From: Emcibacter sp. SYSU 3D8
Lineage (GTDB): Bacteria; Pseudomonadota; Alphaproteobacteria; SMXS01
Assembly: GCF_039655875.1 (NCBI RefSeq)
Contig: NZ_JBBYXK010000004.1
Coordinates: 1 to 64,000 of the forward strand
Reading direction: 5' to 3'
DNA: 64,000 bases
In this document: in pieces, positions 1-10,639 of the stretch
How the letters are laid out: each line of letters opens with the position of its first letter
Position numbering within the stretch: position 1 is the first letter of the stretch
Translations under genes and position numbers: made by a program
The notes under the pieces: model-generated
Database searches by the model: none
Told to the model about the DNA's origin: nothing
The model's input: the letters and a program-made list of their open reading frames with translations, nothing else

Positions 1-98
1 TTGACGCCTTCCGACGCCAGAAGATCAACTACCCGGCGACCAATGCCCTTCGTCGAGCCCGTCACGATGGCATTCTTGCCCTTTAAACCCAGATCCAT
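1..98 (-). CDS. Short-chain dehydrogenase/reductase, N-terminal fragment (runs off the window)
   Basis: Only the first 32 codons lie in the window; the rest continues beyond base 1. Reading from the ATG at 98, the protein begins with a short hydrophobic beta strand followed by the Rossmann signature TGSTKGIG, the NAD(P)-binding glycine motif of classical SDR enzymes. The substrate cannot be told from this part. The TetR regulator at 221-868 lies 122 bases upstream on the same strand and may control it. The family call is firm because the motif is exact; the function is unknown. Confidence 0.8.
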   Translation of the reverse strand, partial: MDLGLKGKNAIVTGSTKGIGRRVVDLLASEGV

Positions 99-220
99 GT
101 CCGTATTCCCGTTTTGTGAATGGTGAGGCCGGCGCTTTCCCGCCGCCGGCCGGAACGCGCAGGGACTCTACGCGTGACGTGCTGCGAACCGCAATAGATT
201 ATACCGCGATATACTCATCT

Positions 221-868
221 TCAGTTCCGGCGGCGGCGCGCCAGTTGCGGGTGAATTTCCTGGATCAGCCGGAAGGCCATGTCGCGGCTGGGACCGCTCA
301 GGAATGGATAGATCGCCTTGGCCGCCGAGTATTTCTGCGCCTTGGCCAGATCCTCGTCGGCAATGACGTCGTTGGCCCAGTAAAGGCGTACAGCGCCCGA
401 GGCGAGCATCACGTCGTGGAGCAGGTAGTCGACATTGGCGGTGTCGATCAGGTCGCCGTCGCGCTTGATGTCCAGCAGCGCCTCGCGGTGAAACTTCTGC
501 ATGTTCTCGCCGATCGAGAACTTGGCGGGATCGCCGGCCAGGATTGGCTCCAGTGCCCGCGCCAGGTTGGGAATCTCCAGCGTGTGGGCCGACGTGCGCT
601 CGATGATGTCCATCAGGCGCTGGAAGCCTGTGCTGGTTACCGCGCGGTTGATGGATTCGAAGACCAGGCGAAGGCGTTCCTCGATGGCCTTGCCAAGCAG
701 GTTGTCCTTGCTGCCGTAGAGGTCGTACAGGCTCTTGTACGCCACGCCGCTTTTCTCTGCGAGCTCGCGCATGGTGACCCCGGAATAGCCCTTTTCGGCG
801 ATCAGCTGGCGCGCAACCGAGAGAATGTTCGAGCGGCGCCGCAGTTGCCGTTCAGTCAGCCGCTTCAG
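221..868 (-). CDS. TetR/AcrR family transcriptional regulator, probable CTG start
   Basis: The N-terminal helix-turn-helix covers roughly residues 10-55 (ILSVARQLIAEKGYSGVTMRELAEKSGV, then YKSLYDLYGSKDNLL), as in TetR repressors; the rest is the ligand-binding helical domain. The first ATG in frame (772) would cut the DNA-binding domain in half. Upstream the frame stays open to a stop at 916 without any ATG, GTG or TTG. The best start is CTG at 868, about 10 bases after GGGAG, giving 215 residues; ATA at 871 is the other possibility. The gene precedes the SDR fragment on the same strand. The ligand is unknown. Confidence 0.8.
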   Translation of the reverse strand: MKRLTERQLRRRSNILSVARQLIAEKGYSGVTMRELAEKSGVAYKSLYDLYGSKDNLLGKAIEERLRLVFESINRAVTSTGFQRLMDIIERTSAHTLEIPNLARALEPILAGDPAKFSIGENMQKFHREALLDIKRDGDLIDTANVDYLLHDVMLASGAVRLYWANDVIADEDLAKAQKYSAAKAIYPFLSGPSRDMAFRLIQEIHPQLARRRRN

Positions 869-989
869 TATGGCTGGTCTCCCTTCAGTGGCCCTGAAAA
901 ATCGTGGTTCTGTTCACCGGGTGTTGTTGGAGGATGGCGAACGGGATAGCGCAAGTCGAGGGTGAATGAACATCCACCGGCGGCACCGG

Positions 990-1100
990 TCCAAAAAAGA
1001 ATGCCGGGCTCTTGCGAGCCCGGCAGTATAGGGAAGACTTCACGTCTTGGGGAGACGATGAATGGGAGGGCTCTAGAAACGGGGAGGAAATAGAGCCAGC
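990..1100 (-). ncRNA. Candidate trans-acting small RNA with anti-Shine-Dalgarno loop (MmgR/suhB-like)
   Basis: On the minus strand a 7-bp hairpin (arms 1091-1097 and 1069-1075, GGCTCTA/TAGAGCC) exposes the loop TTTCCTCCCCGTTTC. A linker rich in CCCTCCC and CTCCCC follows, then a perfect 9-bp terminator stem and a run of six T. A CU-rich loop that can pair with ribosome binding sites, next to a strong intrinsic terminator, is the pattern I remember for alphaproteobacterial sRNAs of the MmgR/suhB (alpha-r8) family. No convincing protein fits here. The 5' end is not fixed by the sequence. Family membership is an inference from memory. Confidence 0.45.
993..1024 (-). terminator. Rho-independent terminator
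   Basis: GCCGGGCTC and GAGCCCGGC form a perfect 9-bp stem around a GCAA tetraloop (1003-1024). On the minus strand ATTCTTTTTT follows. The T run makes this directional: it ends a minus-strand transcript coming from above 1025, the candidate sRNA or possibly read-through from the LysR gene. Confidence 0.8.
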
Positions 1101-1470
1101 TCCCACGAAAACCTCAATATGAGGAGGCTTTCGGGTCACCACGCTGAACCGTTGCTTCGTGGTGACAAGACAGAATTTAGTTGTGCGGCGCAGCGCAGTC
1201 CACAGAGATGACGTCAAATCTGTTATGCATTCAGCGCATAACAAATCAGTAAGCCATTTTAAACCAGTAACTTACAGACAGATATGTAGGGATTTTTGCG
1301 AATTGTGCAGTGCAGTGCGACGGATAGGCCAGACTTTTCAATCGATTGGCTATCCGGTACGGCGAGCGCGCGCCATCACCCGGGCGCATGAAAACCGTCC
1401 TTGAGGATGGAATTAAATGGAGGCTGGACAGCCGGTCGTCAAGAGGGGGCCGGTCGGTTTTCGCTGGCCG
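1101..1470. other. Non-coding stretch with two inverted repeats
   Basis: No supportable gene is seen. Two inverted repeats stand out: GTCACCACG/CGTGGTGAC at 1135-1143 and 1158-1166 (9 bp, 14-base loop), and GTTATGC/GCATAAC at 1222-1228 and 1236-1242 (7 bp, 7-base loop). Neither has a T tract, so they are more likely operators or RNA structure upstream of the candidate sRNA than terminators. A minor CCTCA/TGAGG hairpin lies at about 1111-1123. Confidence 0.4.
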
Positions 1471-2358
1471 TCAGAATTTCGCGCTGCGGACGTGGTCCAC
1501 CAGGAAGTCGCGGAACACCGTGATTCGAGTCACGTTGCGCAGTTCCTCGGGATAGACGAAGTAGACCTTGAAGGTCGGTCCCTCGAGATCCGGCAGCACC
1601 TGCACCAGATTGGTCCCGGGCACGGCGATGTAGTCGGGCAGGGCCGCGAGGCCCAGGCCGCTCTCGACCGCCTTGAGAATGCCGTAGATGTTGTTCACCG
1701 CCAGCACCGGCTCGCGCACCCGGTCGCCGGCGCCCGCATGGATGATCCAGTTCAGATCCTGCAGCGGCCTCGGGGCCTCGGGGCCATAGGAGATGATGGC
1801 ATGGTTGTCCAGGTCTGCCGTCGAGGTCGGCGCGCCGTGGGCCGCCACATATTCGGGCGAGGCGTAGATATGGTAGTGCACCGTCATCAGCTGGCGCTGG
1901 ATCAGATCGGGCTGGTGGGGCGGGTGAAAGCGGATGGCCGCGTCCGATTCGCGCATGGCGATATCGATCTCGGAATCCGACAGTAACAGGTTGATGCCGA
2001 TGTCGGGATAGGCCTCCCGGAATTCGCGCAGATGCGGCACCAGCCACGTCGAGCCGAAGCCGACCGTGGTGGTGACGTTGAGGCGTCCACGGGCCGCCGT
2101 CCGGCTATCGCGCAGGATGGCTTCGGTCCGCTCGAGTTTCACGAAAACTTCGCTGACCGTCTCGAACAGCGTCTCACCCTGTTCGGTGAGGATCAGGCCG
2201 CGGGGATGGCGGTGGAACAGCGAAAAGCTGAGGCTCTCCTCGAGCCCGGAAATCTGTCGGCTGATCGCCGACTGGCTGAGATTAAGCTCGTCGCTGGCGT
2301 GCGTGAAGCTGCCCGCCTTGGCGACCGAGTAGAACGTCCGCAGCTTGTCCCAGTCCAT
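1471..2358 (-). CDS. LysR family transcriptional regulator
   Basis: A 295-residue protein beginning MDWDKLRTFYSVAKAGSFTHASDELNLSQSAISRQI, the winged helix-turn-helix of LysR regulators (residues 1-60). The periplasmic-binding-like effector domain covers about 90-290. The start at 2358 is preceded by GGGGGAAAGCCC; a longer reading from 2403 adds a tail without family similarity. It lies 60 bases downstream of trxB on the same strand and may be co-transcribed with it. Next to trxB and lrp-greA-carBA this LysR position is conserved in alphaproteobacteria. The inducer is unknown. Confidence 0.9.
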   Translation of the reverse strand: MDWDKLRTFYSVAKAGSFTHASDELNLSQSAISRQISGLEESLSFSLFHRHPRGLILTEQGETLFETVSEVFVKLERTEAILRDSRTAARGRLNVTTTVGFGSTWLVPHLREFREAYPDIGINLLLSDSEIDIAMRESDAAIRFHPPHQPDLIQRQLMTVHYHIYASPEYVAAHGAPTSTADLDNHAIISYGPEAPRPLQDLNWIIHAGAGDRVREPVLAVNNIYGILKAVESGLGLAALPDYIAVPGTNLVQVLPDLEGPTFKVYFVYPEELRNVTRITVFRDFLVDHVRSAKF

Positions 2359-2418
2359 TGGGCTTTCCCCCGATGATACGCCGCGCCGAAGCAATCCCGT
2401 CACTCCGGCACGACGATG

Positions 2419-3387
2419 TTACTCCGCCGCCTGCTTCTCATGCACTTCGTGGGCGGCGATGAATTTCTCGGCCTCGAGCGCGGCCATGCAGCCCATGCCC
2501 GCAGCCGTCACCGCCTGACGGTAGACTTTGTCGGTCACGTCGCCCGCCGCAAATACGCCGGGAACCGCGGTCGACGTGCTGTCCGGATTCTTCACGATGT
2601 AGCCGCCGTCGTCGAGCGGCAACTGGCCGACGAACAACTCGGTCGACGGCGTGTGGCCGATGGCGATGAAGACGCCATGTGCAGGCACCTCGGACACCTT
2701 CCCGGTCTTGACGTTGTGGATGCGCACGCCGGTCACGCCCACGGGATCGGTGCCGCCGATAATGTCCTCGACGACGCTGTCCCAGATCACCTCGATCTTG
2801 TCGTGGTTGAACAGCCGATGCTGCAGCACCTTTTCCGCGCGCAACTCGTCGCGGCGATGGATGAGCGTCACCTTGGTGGCGAAATTGGTCAGGAACAGCG
2901 CCTCCTCGACGGCCGTGTTGCCGCCGCCGATCACGATCACTTCCTTGCCGCGGTAGAAGAAGCCGTCACAGGTGGCGCAGGCCGACACGCCGAAGCCCTG
3001 GAATTTCTGCTCGCCCGGAAGGCCGAGCCAGCGCGCCTGTGCGCCGGTCGAGATGATCAGGGTCTCGCCGACATATTCCGTGCCGCTGTCGCCGACAGCG
3101 ACGAAGGGACGCTTGGACAGGTCGACCGATACGATGACATCGGAAATCAGGGTCGTGCCCACATGTTCGGCCTGGGCGCGCATCTGGTCCATCAGCCATG
3201 GACCCTGGATGACGTCGGCGAATCCGGGGTAGTTTTCTACGTCGGTGGTGATGGTCAGCTGGCCGCCGGGCTGGATGCCCTGCACCATGACGGGATTGAG
3301 TGCCGCACGGGCGGCGTAGATCGCCGCAGTATAACCTGCGGGTCCCGATCCGATGATCAGCACCTTGGTGTCGATGCGTTCTGCCAT
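2419..3387 (-). CDS. trxB: Thioredoxin-disulfide reductase
   Basis: Cytoplasmic FAD enzyme that passes electrons from NADPH to thioredoxin. At 322 residues it has the standard length. Visible motifs are the FAD-binding IGSGPAGYTAAIYAARA near residue 12, the redox-active CATC within SACATCDGFFYRG near residue 135, the NADPH-binding IGGGNTAVEEA, and the C-terminal FAD motif VFAAGDV. The start has GCGGAGAGAAGC upstream. The 2-Cys peroxiredoxin gene lies just upstream on the same strand, so together they would make a peroxide-reduction route through thioredoxin. An Irr-box-like palindrome is found at 3453-3469. Confidence 0.97.
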   Translation of the reverse strand: MAERIDTKVLIIGSGPAGYTAAIYAARAALNPVMVQGIQPGGQLTITTDVENYPGFADVIQGPWLMDQMRAQAEHVGTTLISDVIVSVDLSKRPFVAVGDSGTEYVGETLIISTGAQARWLGLPGEQKFQGFGVSACATCDGFFYRGKEVIVIGGGNTAVEEALFLTNFATKVTLIHRRDELRAEKVLQHRLFNHDKIEVIWDSVVEDIIGGTDPVGVTGVRIHNVKTGKVSEVPAHGVFIAIGHTPSTELFVGQLPLDDGGYIVKNPDSTSTAVPGVFAAGDVTDKVYRQAVTAAGMGCMAALEAEKFIAAHEVHEKQAAE

Positions 3388-3452
3388 GCTTCTCTCCGCT
3401 GGCGGCTGCCGGTTTCCTCAGATAAGTCCGGCGCCTTTGTTCGCAAGTGCAC

Positions 3453-3469
3453 TCTAGAACGGTTCTGGA
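3453..3469 (-). promoter_or_regulatory. Irr-box-like (iron control element) palindrome upstream of trxB
   Basis: TCTAGAACGGTTCTGGA contains the exact core TAGAACGGTTCT and matches the Irr/ICE consensus as I remember it (TTTAGAACNRTTCTAAA) at 14 of 17 positions. It lies 66-82 bases upstream of the trxB start. A second, better match sits upstream of the peroxiredoxin gene. Binding by Irr is inferred; no irr gene is in the window. Confidence 0.4.
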
Positions 3470-3519
3470 CTTGAGGGAATCGCAGAACACGGTTGTGAAG
3501 AAAGTATTTAACCCGGATC

Positions 3520-3545
3520 GCGGCGAAGCGGAACCGCTTCGCCGC
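3520..3545. repeat. 12-bp hairpin between peroxiredoxin and trxB genes
   Basis: GCGGCGAAGCGG and CCGCTTCGCCGC form a near-loopless perfect stem (two bases, AA, between the arms). It lies just past the end of the peroxiredoxin gene and upstream of trxB. There is no T tract on either strand, so it could be a weak terminator, an mRNA-stabilising or processing structure that decouples the two genes. Confidence 0.55.
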
Positions 3546-3566
3546 CCAGCCGGGCGCTCCGGCGCG

Positions 3567-4169
3567 TCAAAGGGCCTCGCCGTGCCGGGCGAGATAGTCG
3601 GCCACGCCCTGCTTGTCCGGAGTCATGCCGGCGTCGCCCTTCTGCCAGCCGGCCGGACACACTTCGCCATGTTCTTCGTGGAAGCGCAGGGCCTCGACAA
3701 TGCGCACCGCCTCGTCGGCATTCCTGCCCAGGGGCAGGTCATTGACGATGGCCTGGCGCACGATGCCCCGGCGATCGATGAGGAAGGTGCCGCGCAGCGC
3801 GACCGAATCGTCGATCAGCACGCCATAGTCGCGGGCAATCTGCTTGGTGATGTCGGCGACCATCGGAAACTTCACCGGCCCCAGCCCGCCTTCATTCACC
3901 GGCGTGTTGCGCCAGGCGTAGTGGCTGTACTGGGAATCGACGCTCACCGACACCAGCTTGGCGTCCAGCCCGGCGAGCGTGTCGGACCGGTTGCTGTAGG
4001 CGAGAATCTCGGAGGGACACACGAAGGTGAAGTCCAGCGGGTAGAAGAACAGGATCCCGTAGCTTCCATCGAGATAGCGCGTGAGGTTGAAGGACTCCTG
4101 GATGTCGCCGTCCGGCATCACGGCTGCCGCGGTGAAATCGGGGGCCTGACGACCAACAAGACTCGTCAT
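3567..4169 (-). CDS. Typical 2-Cys peroxiredoxin (AhpC/Prx1 type)
   Basis: 200-residue thiol peroxidase that reduces hydrogen peroxide and organic peroxides. The peroxidatic cysteine is in FTFVCPSE (residue ~50) and the resolving cysteine in EVCPAGW (~170), with the catalytic Thr/Pro upstream in the same loop and the conserved Arg in LRGTFLID. AGGAG stands 10 bases before the ATG. trxB lies downstream on the same strand and lrp is divergent. The upstream region is strikingly AT-rich for this genome and carries a TATAAT element overlapping an Irr-box-like palindrome, which suggests iron/heme-linked control rather than only peroxide sensing. Confidence 0.95.
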   Translation of the reverse strand: MTSLVGRQAPDFTAAAVMPDGDIQESFNLTRYLDGSYGILFFYPLDFTFVCPSEILAYSNRSDTLAGLDAKLVSVSVDSQYSHYAWRNTPVNEGGLGPVKFPMVADITKQIARDYGVLIDDSVALRGTFLIDRRGIVRQAIVNDLPLGRNADEAVRIVEALRFHEEHGEVCPAGWQKGDAGMTPDKQGVADYLARHGEAL

Positions 4170-4209
4170 GCTTAGGTAACTCCTTTTTTAACATGTGATA
4201 AAAGTGATA

Positions 4210-4226
4210 TTTAGAATAATTATAAA
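4210..4226 (-). promoter_or_regulatory. Irr-box-like palindrome overlapping the -10 element of the peroxiredoxin promoter
   Basis: TTTAGAATAATTATAAA differs from a perfect TTTAGAA-N3-TTCTAAA palindrome at one base. On the minus strand it contains TATAAT (4219-4224), placed to start transcription about 42 bases before the peroxiredoxin ATG. A repressor bound here would block RNA polymerase. The match to the iron control element of Irr is from memory; the palindrome and -10 overlap are directly visible. Confidence 0.5.
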
Positions 4227-4428
4227 TCATGCAAGAGGGTTTTGAGATTCGTTCGCAAAAAGTCCGGCGGGCTGATATGCGTGGCGTGCGGGGCTGTCGG
4301 GGACTTCGGATCGGCGTGACGTTTTCGGAAATCTTATGACGATATCCTTTGCTATTGTTCCCGAGATTTGTAATTTAATTTCCGAACCGCGGCGGCGTTC
4401 GCGCACTTCCTTTCATGGACCGTATCTC

Positions 4429-4911
4429 ATGAAGCTCGATGACATCGATCGCAAGATTCTCAGGCTGTTGCAGGAGAACGGCCGCATGACCAATGTGGAA
4501 TTATCGCGGCAGGTGGGCATTTCGGCGCCGCCTTGCCTGCGCCGTGTCCGTGCCCTCGAGGAAAACGGCTATATCGAGGGCTATCACGCCCAGCTCAATG
4601 CCGCCGAGTTGGGGTTCGGTCTTACGGTGTTCGCCATGGTGGGGCTGCATTCGCAGGCCGAGGCTGACCTGAAGTCCTTCGAAGACCTGGTGCGGGGCTG
4701 GCCGATGGTGCGCGAGTGCCACATGCTCAACGGCGAGATCGACTTCATGCTGAAGATCGTCGCCCGCGACCTCAACGAGTTTCAGACCTTCCTGACCTCA
4801 CGGCTGACGCCGGCGCCCAACGTGGCCAGCGTCAAGACAGCGCTGACCATCCGCAGCGCCAAGAGCGAGCCGGGCGTGCCGTTCGGGTTGCCGGAAAAAC
4901 GGGGAGGCTGA
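4429..4911 (+). CDS. lrp: Lrp/AsnC family transcriptional regulator
   Basis: 160 residues. MKLDDIDRKILRLLQENGRMTNVELSRQVGIS is the classic N-terminal helix-turn-helix of Lrp regulators, and the rest is the RAM (ACT-like) effector domain that binds amino acids. An upstream in-frame ATG at 4336 would add 31 residues without family similarity, so 4429 was chosen. It is divergent from the peroxiredoxin gene across an AT-rich 259-base region and convergent with greA (stop codons 4 bases apart). It probably senses an amino acid; which one cannot be told. Confidence 0.92.
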   Translation: MKLDDIDRKILRLLQENGRMTNVELSRQVGISAPPCLRRVRALEENGYIEGYHAQLNAAELGFGLTVFAMVGLHSQAEADLKSFEDLVRGWPMVRECHMLNGEIDFMLKIVARDLNEFQTFLTSRLTPAPNVASVKTALTIRSAKSEPGVPFGLPEKRGG

Positions 4912-4915
4912 GGCC

Positions 4916-5389
4916 TCAGATGAACTTCACCTTGAGAATCTCGTAGGCGCGGTGGCCGCCGGGCGCGGCAAAATCCACCTCTTCGCCTTCGGACTTGCCG
5001 ATCAGGGCGCGGGCGAGCGGCGAATTGATCGAGAGGAAGCCCGATTTGATGTCGGCTTCCACTTCGCCGACGATCTGATAGGTGCGCTCCTCGTCGGTCT
5101 CGATATCGACCATCGTGACCGTCGCGCCGAATTTCACGGTCTTGCCTGACAGTTTGGACACGTCGATGACCTCGGCGCGCGAGATCATGTCTTCCAACTC
5201 CAGGATCTGGCCTTCGATGAAGGCCTGGCGTTCCTTGGCGGCATGGTATTCGGCGTTCTCCGACAGATCGCCATGCTCGCGCGCCTCGGAGATCGCACGG
5301 ATCACCGCCGGACGCTCGTCAAGCTTGTAACGGCGCAAGTCGCCCTCGATACGATCGAGGCCTTTTGCCGTCATCGGAATCTTTTCCAT
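4916..5389 (-). CDS. greA: Transcription elongation factor GreA
   Basis: 157 residues, the usual length. It rescues backtracked RNA polymerase by stimulating cleavage of the transcript 3' end. The N-terminal coiled coil holds the acidic tip (SENAEYHAAKERQ), followed by the C-terminal FKBP-like domain ending in GHRAYEILKVKFI. It lies 79 bases downstream of carB on the same strand, the conserved alphaproteobacterial order carA-carB-greA, with a hairpin in the gap. Confidence 0.96.
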   Translation of the reverse strand: MEKIPMTAKGLDRIEGDLRRYKLDERPAVIRAISEAREHGDLSENAEYHAAKERQAFIEGQILELEDMISRAEVIDVSKLSGKTVKFGATVTMVDIETDEERTYQIVGEVEADIKSGFLSINSPLARALIGKSEGEEVDFAAPGGHRAYEILKVKFI

Positions 5390-5430
5390 CGCCGTTCCTT
5401 TAAAACCCTTCGTGCCGCAAAGCCGTCACG

Positions 5431-5453
5431 ACCGGACGGCTATTCCGCCCGGT
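5431..5453 (-). repeat. 9-bp hairpin between carB and greA
   Basis: On the minus strand ACCGGGCGG and CCGTCCGGT pair (one G-T wobble) around AATAG. There is no T tract, so it may be a processing or partial-termination element between carB and greA. Confidence 0.4.
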
Positions 5454-5468
5454 GCGACGACTTCAGGA

Positions 5469-8703
<3,235 letters not shown>

Positions 8704-8711
<8 letters not shown>

Positions 8712-9879
8712 GCTTGGTCACCATGTCCATGAATTGTGTGAACAGGTAATGACTGTCCTGGGGGCCGGGCGACGCCTCGGGGTGATGCTGGACCGAGAAC
8801 ACCTGCTTGCCCTTGATGGCGAGGCCGCAGACGGTGCCGTCGAACAGCGATACATGCGTGACCTCGACCGTGTCGGGAAGGCTGTCGGCATCGACGGTGA
8901 AGCCGTGGTTCATGGAGGTGATCTCGACCTTGCCGCTGCGCAGGTCCTTGACCGGATGGTTCGCGCCGCGATGGCCCTGATGCATCTTCAGGGTCTTGCC
9001 GCCGGCGGCCAGCGCCAGCATCTGGTGCCCAAGGCAGATGCCGAACACCGGCAGTCCACTGCCGATCAGGTCGCGGATGACAGGCACGGCGTACTCGCCG
9101 GTGGCGGCGGGATCGCCCGGCCCGTTCGACAGGAACACGCCGTCGGGCTTGTGGGACATGATTTCCCTGGCCGTGGCGTTGGCAGGCACCACGGTGACCC
9201 GCGCGCCTTCGGTCGCCAGTGACCGGGCTATGTTGTTCTTGAGGCCGTAATCGACGGCGACGATATGCGCGATCGGGCTGTCCTGCCGGCCATAGCCGTT
9301 CTCCAGCGACCAGCGGGTCTGGTCCCAGCCATAGGTCTGGGTGCAACTGACATCCCGCGCGAGGTCCATGCCTTCGATGCCGGGCCACGACCGGGCCTGC
9401 TCGAACAGCGCGGGCAGGTCGAATTTGCCGTCGGGCGCATGGCAGATCACGCCATTGGGCGGTCCGCCCATCCTGATCCGGCGCGTGAGTCGCCTGGTGT
9501 CGACCCCGGTGATGGCGATCAGGTTGTGGCTGGCCAGCCAGTCATTGAGGTGGCTGACGGCGCGGAAATTGGACGGCTCGGTGATCCGCTCGCGCATCAC
9601 CAGGCCGCGTGCGGCCGCGTTCTTGGCCTCGACATCGTCGAAATTGGCGCCGACATTGCCGATGTGCGGGAAGGTGAAGGTGATGATCTGGGCGGCGTAG
9701 GAAGGATCGGTAAGGATTTCCTGGTAGCCTGTCATGGCGGTGTTGAAGCACACTTCGCCCACCGCGCTACCAGAAGCTCCCGCGCCATAACCCCAATAAA
9801 CAGTGCCGTCGTGAAGCACCAGAGCGCCAGTGATCCCGCGATGGGGCGGCGCGTCCGGTAAAGTGACGTGGTCGGGCAT
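8704..9879 (-). CDS. carA: Carbamoyl-phosphate synthase small subunit
   Basis: 391 residues. It hydrolyses glutamine and feeds ammonia to CarB. The N-terminal CPSase_sm domain ([14 protein letters not shown]...[12 protein letters not shown]) is followed by a class I glutamine amidotransferase domain with the nucleophile cysteine in [11 protein letters not shown] and the catalytic His/Glu in [10 protein letters not shown] strong sigma70-type promoter lies at 9940-9968 and the stop overlaps carB by 8 bases. Confidence 0.98.
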
Positions 9880-9939
9880 TCAGGTCTCCGGCTGGGCCTG
9901 CGCGAGCGGCAACGTGGCGGCATCGCGCAAATTTTCGGG

Positions 9940-9968
9940 ACCATAAGCGCTGCCAGCAGGTGGGTCAA
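9940..9968 (-). promoter_or_regulatory. Sigma70-type promoter for carA-carB
   Basis: On the minus strand TTGACC (9963-9968) and TATGGT (9940-9945) are separated by exactly 17 bases, about 60 bases before the carA start. Spacing and both hexamers fit the vegetative consensus well. Confidence 0.65.
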
Positions 9969-10129
9969 GTGAAACGCTGGCTGAAAAATGCAAGCCTTTT
10001 CAACGGCTTAATGTAGAAGGCCTAGTTTGCCATCCTGACTTGCATATTATAGAGTCACTTATGAGGGTGCCAACTTGCATAGGTTGGGGACGACTCCCCA
10101 TCGGTACCAGCCAACAAACGAGGTGCAAC

Positions 10130-10585
10130 ATGCTGCGTGAACAGCTCACGGAGGCACTCAAGGACGCCATGCGGGGGCAGGACAAGCGGCGGACCAGCAC
10201 GCTGCGCCTGATCCTGGCCGCGATCAAGGATCGTGACATCGCCGGGCGGGAAAACGGCAGCCGCGATCTGGTGGGCGACGATGAAATTCTGCAATTGCTG
10301 CAGAAAATGGTGCGCCAGCGCCGGGAATCGATCGAGACCTTCGAGAAGGGCGGGCGCATGGAACTGGCCGATCAGGAGCGCGACGAGATCGTCGTCATCG
10401 AAGGCTTCCTGCCCAAGCAGATGGCCGATTCCGAGATCGACGCCGCCGTTGATGCCATGGTCGCCAAGCTCGGCGCGGTCGGACTGAAGGACATGGGAAA
10501 GGTCATGGCGGCGCTGCGCGAGCGTTATCCGGGCACCATGGATTTCGGCAAGGCCTCGGCCGCCGCCAAGGCCCGGCTGTCCTGA
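10130..10585 (+). CDS. GatB/YqeY domain-containing protein
   Basis: 151 residues, matching the small YqeY proteins related to the tRNA-binding tail of GatB. MLREQLTEALKDAMRGQDKRRTSTLRLILAAIKDRDI and the C-terminal LKDMGKVMAALRERYPGTMDFGKASAAAKARL are family hallmarks. AGGTG precedes the ATG at 10130; a longer reading from 10040 adds 30 residues of leader sequence. It lies 54 bases upstream of dnaG, a conserved neighbour pair, divergent from carA. The role is unclear; it may help amidotransferase or tRNA handling. The upstream gap holds a small GGGGA/TCCCC hairpin (10086-10099). Confidence 0.9.
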   Translation: MLREQLTEALKDAMRGQDKRRTSTLRLILAAIKDRDIAGRENGSRDLVGDDEILQLLQKMVRQRRESIETFEKGGRMELADQERDEIVVIEGFLPKQMADSEIDAAVDAMVAKLGAVGLKDMGKVMAALRERYPGTMDFGKASAAAKARLS

Positions 10586-10639
10586 CCTGCGCAGCCGATC
10601 CGCGTTTCGGCGCGGCGGTGGACACGATAGAGTGACGGC

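Noticed and set aside
116-949. 277-codon plus-strand frame opposite the TetR gene
   Set aside because: No motif or ribosome binding site; the minus strand encodes a clear TetR helix-turn-helix.
1222-1242. GTTATGC/GCATAAC hairpin as a terminator
   Set aside because: No T tract on either strand and no gene ending nearby; kept only as an inverted repeat.
885-1244. 119-codon minus-strand frame over the candidate sRNA
   Set aside because: Cys/Ser/Pro-rich sequence without similarity; it crosses the terminator hairpin, which a coding sequence would not be expected to contain.
10024-10058. Promoter for yqeY from TTGCCA/TATTAT-like hexamers
   Set aside because: Spacing is 12 or 15 bases, outside the usual 16-18, so no call was made.
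10086-10099. GGGGA/TCCCC hairpin as an attenuator in the carA-yqeY gap
   Set aside because: Only 5 bp and no downstream T tract or leader peptide; too weak to annotate as regulation.
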